The position numbers and the translations under genes were made by a program. A stretch of 12,186 nt of DNA from Candidatus Methylomirabilis sp. (lineage in GTDB: Bacteria; DYJV01), in NCBI GenBank assembly GCA_020722945.1, contig DYJV01000067.1, forward strand, positions 1 to 12,186. Direction: 5' to 3'. This document shows positions 1 to 4,439 of this stretch, in pieces. Under the pieces are notes generated by a model that was given only the letters and a program-made list of their open reading frames with translations, was not told the origin of the DNA and searched no databases. The first letter of the stretch is position 1. Each line of letters begins with the position of its first letter.

Positions 1-717
1 CGTCCCACCATTAATCTTTATGTAAGTGATATCCGTACTCCACACCTGATTGGCTCGATTGATATCAAGACCTTTGAGATGATAGGCATGTTTGAAATGT
101 TGCTTATCCGCAATGGTCGTTGAAATGGGTCGGACAGCTAAAACTGCCCGTAATCCTAGCTCTTTGCGATACGCAGAAACTGTATTTAAACTCACACTAA
201 AACCATCTTCTAAAAGCTGTTGATGCACCTTTTGTTCCCCATAAATCGGTATCTCTTCAAAAATTTTGAGTATCTGATTTTTGATAGCAATCTTTTTTTC
301 ATTGACTTTCGGAGTATAATAAAATGGTTTTCGGCTAATCCCCAATAACTCGCATTGTCTTGATAGCGATATTTTTTTTAGCTTAGGCTCTGCTATCTCT
401 TGTTTTTTAGATAAGCCCAAGCTTTTTAGCTTTCCCTCGAGCCAATCTCGCTCTACCGTGATTTTACCGACAACTTTTGCATACTCATCAATCTTTGCTT
501 TGAGTTCGGCATTTTCATCTTTGTATTCTTTGACAGCTTTACTCGGCTCCATCGCAAACTCGGCATTTGCTAGAAATATTGCTTTCCAATTTTGCAAATT
601 TTTCACAAGAACATTGTTGTCAATTGCAATCTGCTGTATCGTTTTTTCACCCTTCAACAATTCAAGCACCAATTTAGTCTTAAATTCTGTACTATATGTT
701 GTTTTTTTTCTACTCAT
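1..717 (-). CDS. IS3-family transposase, OrfA-OrfB in one frame, C-terminus outside the window
   Basis: This is a DDE transposase that cuts and rejoins IS3-family ends. I translated 239 codons from the ATG at 717-715, preceded by GAAAGGG six bases upstream, and found no stop to the window edge. Residues 1-45 form an OrfA helix-turn-helix (YSTEFKTKLVLELL...IQQIA...NLQNWK). Residues about 66-95 look like a leucine-zipper coiled coil. Residues about 108-120 carry the OrfB signature RQCELLGISRKPFYY, followed by the HTH_21 region with IYGEQKVHQQL. The integrase core begins at NQVWSTDITYIK, where D229 is the first catalytic Asp of the DDE triad. In most IS3 members OrfA and OrfB lie in overlapping frames joined by a -1 frameshift; here they are continuous, so the fused transposase would be made directly. 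The remaining catalytic D and E are off-window, so activity cannot be judged. Confidence 0.88.
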   Translation of the reverse strand, partial: MSRKKTTYSTEFKTKLVLELLKGEKTIQQIAIDNNVLVKNLQNWKAIFLANAEFAMEPSKAVKEYKDENAELKAKIDEYAKVVGKITVERDWLEGKLKSLGLSKKQEIAEPKLKKISLSRQCELLGISRKPFYYTPKVNEKKIAIKNQILKIFEEIPIYGEQKVHQQLLEDGFSVSLNTVSAYRKELGLRAVLAVRPISTTIADKQHFKHAYHLKGLDINRANQVWSTDITYIKINGGT

Positions 718-737
718 AGTTTACCCTTTCATTTATT

Positions 738-765
738 GTCTAATTATAATTTTTTTGAATTAGAC
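738..765. repeat. 8-bp perfect inverted repeat upstream of the transposase
   Basis: GTCTAATT (738-745) and AATTAGAC (758-765) form a perfect dyad with a 12-base A+T-only or nearly A+T-only loop. It sits between the IS tip and the transposase start. It could be a transposase or operator site, or a weak hairpin protecting the gene from outside transcription. The function is unknown. Confidence 0.4.
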
Positions 766-785
766 TTTAGAAATTTTTGAGTTTT

Positions 786-807
786 TTTGTTGGGGCATTA
801 TAAGACA
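786..807. repeat. Putative terminal inverted repeat of the IS3 element
   Basis: The plus strand reads TTGTTGGGGCATTATAAGAC and ends CA at 807, so the outer end is 5'-TG on the element strand with CCCC about a dozen bases in. It lies about 70 bases upstream of the transposase start, the expected distance. The partner repeat is outside the window, so the exact boundary is a guess. Confidence 0.45.
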
Positions 808-827
808 TTTGTTATGTTTTCAAAATG

Positions 828-868
828 AAAATGATATAGATATTAAAAAAGTATCATTTTAAAGATAC
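828..868. repeat. Overlapping dyads upstream of the FNR-type box
   Basis: AAAATGATA (828-836) is the exact reverse complement of TATCATTTT (852-860), a 9-bp arm with a 15-base spacer. A second, smaller dyad, GTATC (851-855) with GATAC (864-868), overlaps its right arm. The position just upstream of the regulated promoter at 871-913 suggests an additional operator. The ATGATA/TATCAT halves are loosely Fur-like, but the spacing does not match a standard Fur box, so no regulator is assigned. Confidence 0.35.
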
Positions 869-870
869 GA

Positions 871-913
871 CTTGATTTACATCAAGATTCTTTTTTCAAT
901 AATTTACTATACT
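871..913 (+). promoter_or_regulatory. FNR-type class II promoter of the DUF2249 operon
   Basis: The 16-base perfect palindrome CTTGATTTACATCAAG (871-886) contains the consensus FNR/FixK site TTGAT-N4-ATCAA, centred at 878.5. A -10-like TATACT lies at 908-913, which predicts transcription from about 920 and puts the box at about -41.5, the classical activating class II position. No -35 hexamer is needed in this arrangement. The ribosome binding site AAGGAAG at 950-956 follows, three bases before the ATG at 960. Which Crp/Fnr-family protein binds cannot be told from the site. Confidence 0.8.
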
Positions 914-959
914 TCAAAAATCCAAAATATGGATAAAAACTTTTTAGATAAGGAAGAAA

Positions 960-1295
960 ATGAAACAAGAGATAACACTAGAGGGTGCTACAATACCATT
1001 TTACAAAGATACGATAGAAGGAATTGTAACATATAGTTTTGATAGTAGTAGATGTGGGCATCCAGAACCTATGATAAATGCGATGGTTGGGCTTCAGAAT
1101 ATCAAAGATAATGAAAAATTAATTATGATAAATCATAAAGCACCAGCAGGACTTTTTCCTAAAGTTGAAAATGATTTTAATTACGAAGTGATAGAGCTTG
1201 AAAATGGGACATTCCAAATTACTTTTTCAAAAAAAGGCGATGGAAGTAATACAAATTTTAATGATAGAGGATGTAGTGGAGGTGGATGTCACTAG
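960..1295 (+). CDS. DUF2249 / TusA-like small protein
   Basis: This 111-residue cytoplasmic protein has no signal peptide. The core around residues 22-90 fits the DUF2249 fold, which is related to the sulfur carrier TusA: a first strand (IVTYSFDSS), then CGHPEPM at 32-38 in the place of the TusA CPxP motif, a helix (INAMVGLQNI), a strand with LIMINHKAP and a final pair ending in FQITFSK. C32 is the obvious candidate for a sulfur- or metal-handling residue. The tail adds a glycine- and cysteine-rich motif (CSGGGCH, C105, C110, H111) absent from plain TusA, possibly a metal site. It is first in an FNR-type operon and lies ten bases upstream of a membrane protein gene. In nitrate- and NO-respiring bacteria such genes often accompany NnrS- or oxidase-like genes. 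Family assignment is moderately sure; the function is unknown. Confidence 0.7.
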   Translation: MKQEITLEGATIPFYKDTIEGIVTYSFDSSRCGHPEPMINAMVGLQNIKDNEKLIMINHKAPAGLFPKVENDFNYEVIELENGTFQITFSKKGDGSNTNFNDRGCSGGGCH

Positions 1296-1304
1296 GAAAA
1301 TCTT

Positions 1305-2537
1305 ATGGCTGTTTCAACAGATTTTGCCCCACCTTTTAGGCTTATTGCCCCATATTTTATATTCGGAATACTTTTTTATATAGGGAGTATTTTATATCTT
1401 TTTGAGATAAATGTATCAAATCTATCTCATTTTTTTCCAAATACACTTTCTTTCATCCATATTTTTTTATTGGGATTTGTAATGATGATTATTTTTGGAG
1501 CAATGGCTCAACTTGTTCCTGTCGTTTTGGAAGTTGGACATTTTGCAATTGATTTATATTATATAATCTATCCACTTTTAACCATTGGTACTTTACTTAT
1601 GGGATATGGATTTGTATCATCTCCAATATTGCTTCCTTTTGGTGGTCTTATTGTTTTGATTGCGATGGGGATTTTTTTATTTGAAACATTAATGACTATC
1701 CAAAAAGTAAAAAAACTCAATTTTGTAATGAAAACAGTTTTGATAGCAAATATTTTTCTTTTTTGTGGACTTATATTTGGGATTATAATGGCTTTGGGTT
1801 ATGGTGGCATTATTGTTGTAAATATAGAAAAATATCTAATTTTTCATCTATTTTTGACATTTTTTGGTTATGTTGGGGTTACGATTATGGGGATGAGTTT
1901 AGTGCTTTTGCCTATGTTTTGGCTTTCTCATGGCTTTAGTTGGAAAAGTATAGAATATAGCTTATATAGCTTTATTCTTAGCGTTATAGCAATTACCTTA
2001 TATATTATCTTTTCAAGTAATTTGCTTCTTTTTATCGGATATGCTTTGATTATCATTTCAGTGGTCTTGTATCTTAATCAAATTTTGATTATTTATAAAA
2101 CAAGAGTAAGAAAAGAGAATGATATCTATTTTAAATCAATATTTTTTTCTTATATTAGCTTATTTATAGCACTTTTGCTTGGAATAAGCTTTTTAATCTT
2201 GCAAAATGAAAAGTTACTCTTGCTTTTTGGTTGGATATTATTGTTTGGCTATATTGGCAATATTATTACTGGACATTTGTATAAAATTGTCCCTTTCTTA
2301 GTATGGTATCAAAGATTTTCACCACTAATAGGGAAGCAAAAAGTACCGATGTTAGCTGACATGGTTCCCAAATTAGGAGCAACTTATCAGTTCTATTTTA
2401 CTGTTTTTGGGCTACTACTTAGTAGTTTTGCAATAGGATTTGGCAATAATGAGCTATTTTACACTGGTGTGAGTTTTCTGTTAATAGGAGGAGTTTTTAT
2501 GTTTAAAAATCTACTTTTTATGATAAATTTTAAATAA
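1305..2537 (+). CDS. Polytopic membrane protein, heme-copper oxidase subunit I-like / NnrS-like
   Basis: This 410-residue inner-membrane protein has about 11-12 hydrophobic segments. Two segments resemble the heme-binding helices of heme-copper oxidase subunit I and NorB: IHIFLLGFVMMIIFGAMAQL with PVV following (H52), and HLFLTFFGYVGVTIMGM with LVLLPMF following (H181). A third conserved-looking stretch is TGHLYKIVPFLVWYQRF (H324). The other histidines at 79 and 209 lie near helix ends. The full catalytic set of an oxidase or NO reductase is not evident, so I read it as a non-canonical member of this fold rather than a terminal oxidase. Its length suits NnrS (about 400 residues), the NO-stress membrane heme protein, but I do not see a clear NnrS signature. 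The start codon lies nine bases after the previous stop with AGGAAAA overlapping it, so the two are cotranslated. The function is inferred only as NO- or denitrification-related membrane chemistry. Confidence 0.65.
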   Translation: MAVSTDFAPPFRLIAPYFIFGILFYIGSILYLFEINVSNLSHFFPNTLSFIHIFLLGFVMMIIFGAMAQLVPVVLEVGHFAIDLYYIIYPLLTIGTLLMGYGFVSSPILLPFGGLIVLIAMGIFLFETLMTIQKVKKLNFVMKTVLIANIFLFCGLIFGIIMALGYGGIIVVNIEKYLIFHLFLTFFGYVGVTIMGMSLVLLPMFWLSHGFSWKSIEYSLYSFILSVIAITLYIIFSSNLLLFIGYALIIISVVLYLNQILIIYKTRVRKENDIYFKSIFFSYISLFIALLLGISFLILQNEKLLLLFGWILLFGYIGNIITGHLYKIVPFLVWYQRFSPLIGKQKVPMLADMVPKLGATYQFYFTVFGLLLSSFAIGFGNNELFYTGVSFLLIGGVFMFKNLLFMINFK

Positions 2538-2556
2538 ATGATATAAAGGATAATTA

Positions 2557-2862
2557 ATGATAACAAAAGAAGAAATTTTTAAAGCAGTATCAACAGTCAA
2601 TGACCCAGAAGTGGGATTTAATCTAGTCGAGATGGGACTTATTTATGATGCTGTATCAAATGAAAAAGATGAAGTAAGAGTAATTATGACTCTAAGTACA
2701 AGAGCTTGTCCCTTGCATCAGATGATTGTTCAATGGGTAGAAGAAGCCGTTTTGAGAGAAATCTCAACAGCACAAAGTGCAGAAGTTGAATTAGTTTGGG
2801 AACCTTCTTGGAATATTGGTATGGCAACACCTGAAGTTAAAGCAAAACTTGGAGGATTTTAA
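2557..2862 (+). CDS. DUF59 / MIP18-family iron-sulfur cluster assembly protein (SufT/PaaD-like)
   Basis: This 101-residue soluble protein has the family hallmarks: NDPEVGFNLVEMGLIYD at 15-31, the strand VRVIMTLSTRACPL with C51 (the usual reactive Cys of the TxxxCP loop), and a C-terminal W-E-P-S-W-N motif (81-86) followed by a helix ending LGGF. Proteins of this type help insert or repair Fe-S clusters. It is the last gene of the operon, 19 bases after the membrane protein, with AAAGGA at 2545-2550 serving the ATG. Next to a DUF2249 protein and an oxidase-like membrane protein, it suggests maturation or repair of a metal centre under low-oxygen or nitrosative conditions. The family call is firm, but the client protein is unknown. 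It is not the standalone SUF operon, because no sufBCDS genes are present. Confidence 0.85.
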   Translation: MITKEEIFKAVSTVNDPEVGFNLVEMGLIYDAVSNEKDEVRVIMTLSTRACPLHQMIVQWVEEAVLREISTAQSAEVELVWEPSWNIGMATPEVKAKLGGF

Positions 2863-2930
2863 GTATTCATTTTCAGATTGTCAAATATAAACTTTAGGTG
2901 GTCATTTGGTTATCAAGAAACAGCCATTTC

Positions 2931-3033
2931 AAAATCCCTAAATCATAGGTTTTTAGGAATTGCATGGTTAGATTTTTCATTTTAAAGGAGGTAAGATATG
3001 AAAAATTTTTAACAACTTATATTGACAATCTTA
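2931..3033 (-). ncRNA. Candidate FNR-driven small RNA, leftward
   Basis: The minus-strand promoter at 3081-3040 predicts a start near 3033. About 75-100 bases later the transcript would form a hairpin: on the minus strand ATTCCTAAA (2960-2952) pairs with TTTAGGGAT (2942-2934), nine pairs including one U-G, followed by a short U run. This gives a transcript of roughly 100 nt with no convincing ORF. The U tract is short (about four), so termination may be inefficient, and read-through would be antisense to the DUF59 gene. This is inferred from promoter geometry and the hairpin only; it may instead be a relic promoter. Confidence 0.25.
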
Positions 3034-3071
3034 AATGCGATTTTACTTATAAAAGTTATAAAAGTCTTTGA
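2984..3071 (+). pseudogene. Decayed gene start: strong RBS followed by a frameshifted short frame
   Basis: AAAGGAGGT (2984-2992) sits at ideal distance from an ATG at 2998, but the frame reads M-K-N-F and stops at 3010-3012. The stop arises at a run of five T's (3006-3010). With one extra T the frame would continue as MKNFLTTYIDNLKCDFTYKS and end at the TGA at 3069-3071, inside the left 21-bp repeat. This looks like the 5' end of a gene broken both by a homopolymer slip and by the junction with the rep-containing segment. The original product is not recognisable. An alternative is a regulatory leader with a mini-ORF, or an assembly error in the T run. Confidence 0.4.
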
Positions 3072-3081
3072 CTTAAATCAA
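3040..3081 (-). promoter_or_regulatory. FNR-type class II promoter pointing left
   Basis: On the minus strand the box TTGAT-TTAA-GTCAA (3081-3068) is centred at 3074.5, and a -10-like TAAAAT lies at 3045-3040. The distance from box centre to -10 is 29.5 bases, the same as in the DUF2249 promoter and within one base of the napA promoter. The first 21 bases match the napA promoter at 20 positions, and the -10 hexamer is identical. No convincing gene lies downstream on this strand. On the plus strand the same palindrome has no suitably placed -10 and would only read against rep. Confidence 0.55.
3061..3081. repeat. Left copy of a 21-bp inverted repeat flanking the rep module
   Basis: AAAGTCTTTGACTTAA followed by ATCAA is, with one mismatch (20/21), the reverse complement of 4360-4380. 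The similarity stops abruptly at the outer edge. The two copies enclose about 1.3 kb holding rep and its iterons. Each copy includes a full FNR-type box, so the repeat may reflect promoter duplication, element ends or recombination sites. Confidence 0.75.
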
Positions 3082-3097
3082 TTTAGTATAAAACCCT

Positions 3098-4030
3098 CTA
3101 AAACAGTGTATTTGGCTTTTGCATCTTGAGTTTGCTAATTTTCTTAACAGTCTGATACAAAGCCGTATCTTTTTTCTTCATATCACCAAAGTGGATAGTA
3201 TATTTTTTATCTTTACCCATGCTTCTAAGCTCTCCATCTGCATCAAAATAGAACTCATTCCCATCATCATCAACAGCGATAATCTTACCAGCATTAAAAT
3301 TGGCACACAAGAAGATATAAAACTTTTCAAGTTCTTTTACTTTGATATTTTTCCAACCGATATATTTGTCATCAGGGTCAAATGTCCAATTTAGCTTTAA
3401 AATCGCTCCTGTTTGCTTCCCACCTTTTTTAACCTTCTCAACAACCAAATTTTTAAAAAAAGGTGTTAAATCTTTCACAATTCGTTTAAATTCTTTGTTG
3501 ATATTTGCTTTCCCCCAATTTGCAATGCCTATTAAGTCTAAAAACTCTGGATAATCAATCGTCAAAAATCCTGTCATTCTAAACTGTTTTAACATCCGAT
3601 AGATGGTTTTTGAGTTGGTTTTGCTCAAAGACACAAACTGCTCCAGCTCAAAACGAGTAAAATTACTTGTTACAGCATTTAAAATATATTCAAACTTTTT
3701 ATTTGTTTGGATTAAAACAGTATCTTTTGTTTTATTAATTTTATATTCTGTAAATAAAACAAATTCTATATACTCTTCTTCATTCTCGATAGGCATAGTA
3801 CTTACCAATAATTTTTTATATGTTTTTTTAATATCCGATATAAATCTTTCTCTCGAAGTTGATTTATAATCAATTAGCTCTTTTATCTTTTCAAAACTAA
3901 GTTCTATCTCCGATAAGTTTTTATCTCTCATTTGTTGGCAAACAGCGAAAAATATATTAAACTCGATTTCTGTAAAGTGATTAAAATTGACTAAATTCAT
4001 ATTGTTATGATACTTCACAACTTCATTCAT
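3098..4030 (-). CDS. Rep_3-family plasmid replication initiator
   Basis: This 310-residue protein resembles RepB/RepE-type initiators that bind iterons and open a plasmid origin. The first winged-helix region covers about residues 12-120 (FNHFTEIEFNIFFAVCQQM, then ELSFEKIKELIDYK). The second starts near 123 with the typical NFTRFELEQFVSL, followed by KTIYRMLKQFRMTG, the helix EFLDLIGIANWGK and FKRIVKDLTPFFKNL. Length is normal for the family. The basic C-terminal stretch (residues 275-310) is lysine-rich. The start at 4030 is supported by AAAGGA six bases upstream and a consensus promoter just behind it. Iterons lie directly upstream, the classical arrangement. No partition, relaxase or toxin-antitoxin genes are visible. 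The frame is intact, so either the window is part of a plasmid or chromid, or a plasmid integrated recently. Confidence 0.88.
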   Translation of the reverse strand: MNEVVKYHNNMNLVNFNHFTEIEFNIFFAVCQQMRDKNLSEIELSFEKIKELIDYKSTSRERFISDIKKTYKKLLVSTMPIENEEEYIEFVLFTEYKINKTKDTVLIQTNKKFEYILNAVTSNFTRFELEQFVSLSKTNSKTIYRMLKQFRMTGFLTIDYPEFLDLIGIANWGKANINKEFKRIVKDLTPFFKNLVVEKVKKGGKQTGAILKLNWTFDPDDKYIGWKNIKVKELEKFYIFLCANFNAGKIIAVDDDGNEFYFDADGELRSMGKDKKYTIHFGDMKKKDTALYQTVKKISKLKMQKPNTLF

Positions 4031-4049
4031 AAAAATCCTTTTTTTATAA

Positions 4050-4079
4050 ATTATAACAAGTTATAGTGTTAATTGTCAA
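4050..4079 (-). promoter_or_regulatory. Sigma-70-type promoter of rep with iteron-like operator
   Basis: On the minus strand, TTGACA (4079-4074) and TATAAT (4055-4050) are both perfect hexamers, 18 bases apart. Between them on the plus strand, GTTATAGTGTTAATTGT (4060-4076) matches the inverse of the 22-bp iteron at 16 of 17 positions. An inverted iteron half over the promoter is the usual autorepression site of Rep_3 proteins, where Rep dimers shut down their own gene. The promoter is seen directly; the autoregulation is inferred from the family. Confidence 0.75.
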
Positions 4080-4098
4080 TACGAACACTATAATAAAA

Positions 4099-4180
4099 TA
4101 CAATTTACACTATAACTACATACAATTTACACTATAACTACATACAATTTACACTATAACTACATACAATTTACACTATA
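4099..4180. repeat. Iteron array (22-bp direct repeats) of a replication origin
   Basis: The unit TACAATTTACACTATAAC followed by TACA occurs three times in perfect tandem (4099-4120, 4121-4142, 4143-4164), followed by a 16-base partial copy (4165-4180). A further fragment, ACACTATAA at 4085-4093, continues the series toward rep. The 22-base period equals two helical turns, so all copies face the same side, as expected for Rep binding. The adjacent A+T-rich stretch (about 4183-4215) could be the unwinding region. I see no confident DnaA box. There are no spacers, so this is not CRISPR. Confidence 0.88.
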
Positions 4181-4218
4181 GCCTTACATTATATAAAAGA
4201 TTTAACAAAATATAGATG

Positions 4219-4256
4219 AAAAAAGGGGAAAAGAATAGTTCCTATTTTTTAACCCC
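4219..4256 (-). terminator. Intrinsic terminator-like hairpin, minus strand
   Basis: GGGG (4225-4228) pairs with CCCC (4253-4256), and AAAGAATAG (4230-4238) pairs with CTATTTTTT (4242-4250) around the loop TTC, with a small internal loop between the two helices. On the minus strand the stem is followed at once by TTTTTT (4224-4219), a proper U tract; on the plus strand there is none. It would stop leftward transcription before it enters the iterons. No minus-strand gene precedes it here, so it may be a relic of the rep module's former neighbour or an insulator. Confidence 0.45.
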
Positions 4257-4359
4257 AAAATTAGACTATAAATGAGCTAGTTTTCATTGAATTTGAGAGT
4301 TAAATAATTAAATTAGCACAATGACCAAATATAGATATGTTAGAATTAGAATTAAAAAC

Positions 4360-4380
4360 TTGACTTAAGTCAAAGACTTT
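4360..4380. repeat. Right copy of the 21-bp inverted repeat
   Basis: This is the reverse complement of 3061-3081 with a single mismatch (G at 4369 in the centre of the box). It forms the FNR-type box of napA plus the following AGACTTT. Beyond the repeat there is only scattered similarity to the left copy, chiefly the shared TAAAAT -10 hexamer. Confidence 0.75.
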
Positions 4381-4402
4381 CTACCTTCTTAAAAGCTAAA
4401 AT
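4360..4402 (+). promoter_or_regulatory. FNR-type class II promoter of the nap operon
   Basis: The perfect palindrome TTGACTTAAGTCAA (4360-4373) is centred at 4366.5, with a -10-like TAAAAT at 4397-4402 and a predicted start near 4408. The box is therefore at about -41.5. TTGAC...GTCAA halves are recognised by FNR/FixK/DNR-type regulators. AAGGAGG at 4427-4433 then serves the napA ATG at 4440. Because the box lies inside the right copy of the 21-bp inverted repeat, the promoter may be a consequence of, or may predate, the arrival of the rep module. Confidence 0.8.
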
Positions 4403-4439
4403 AAAACTTATATAGACAAATATCAAAAGGAGGAAGAAA

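Larger units (their letters stand above)
1..807 (-). mobile_element. IS3-family insertion sequence, 5' part, truncated by the window edge
   Basis: The minus strand carries an IS3-type transposase gene (717 to beyond position 1). Its upstream flank ends in a plausible IS terminus: read outward-in on the minus strand, the tip at 807 begins TGTCTTATAATGCCCCAAC, a TG-start, CCCC-containing sequence of the kind seen at IS3-family ends. The 3' half of the transposase and the other inverted repeat lie outside the window, so neither the terminal repeat pairing nor the target duplication can be verified. The element appears slightly richer in G+C than the nap genes, which fits independent acquisition. 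The end at 807 is inference; the presence of an IS3 element is secure. Confidence 0.85.
2863..3097. other. Intergenic region between the DUF59 gene and rep
   Basis: There is no intact gene of normal size. It holds a possible leftward small RNA (2931-3033), a strong but apparently orphaned Shine-Dalgarno with a broken reading frame (2984-3071), the left copy of a 21-bp inverted repeat (3061-3081) and the end of the convergent rep gene. I see no good plus-strand intrinsic terminator for the DUF2249 operon here. The hairpin at 2934-2960 pairs better on the minus strand. A 28-codon minus-strand ORF (2980-2894) exists but lacks a ribosome binding site. Confidence 0.6.
4031..4439. other. Replication origin and nap regulatory region, non-coding
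   Basis: Between the divergent rep and napA starts, this stretch contains the rep promoter, the iterons, the minus-strand terminator-like hairpin and the napA promoter. The part from 4257 to 4359 is A+T-rich, and I find no gene or clear signal in it. Confidence 0.7.

Noticed and set aside
458-780. Plus-strand frames opposite the transposase
   Set aside because: The minus strand encodes clear IS3 transposase motifs over the same bases; these frames are incidental.
1305-2537. Calling the membrane protein a functional terminal oxidase or NO reductase
   Set aside because: The complete set of catalytic histidines and the partner subunits are not evident, so only a fold-level resemblance is claimed.
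2894-2980. Minus-strand 28-codon ORF downstream of the leftward FNR-type promoter
   Set aside because: There is no ribosome binding site on that strand, no recognisable composition, and its bases overlap a better-supported hairpin.
3022-3053. Plus-strand TTGACA at 3022-3027 as a promoter for an antisense RNA to rep
   Set aside because: No acceptable -10 hexamer occurs at 16-18 bases. The nearest TATAAA is about 20 bases away.
3119-3869. Plus-strand open frames across the rep gene
   Set aside because: They are shadows of the well-supported Rep_3 frame, with low-complexity hydrophobic composition and no start signals.
4099-4180. Tandem 22-bp repeats considered as a CRISPR array
   Set aside because: The units are directly adjacent with no spacers and lie just upstream of a Rep_3 gene, so they are iterons.
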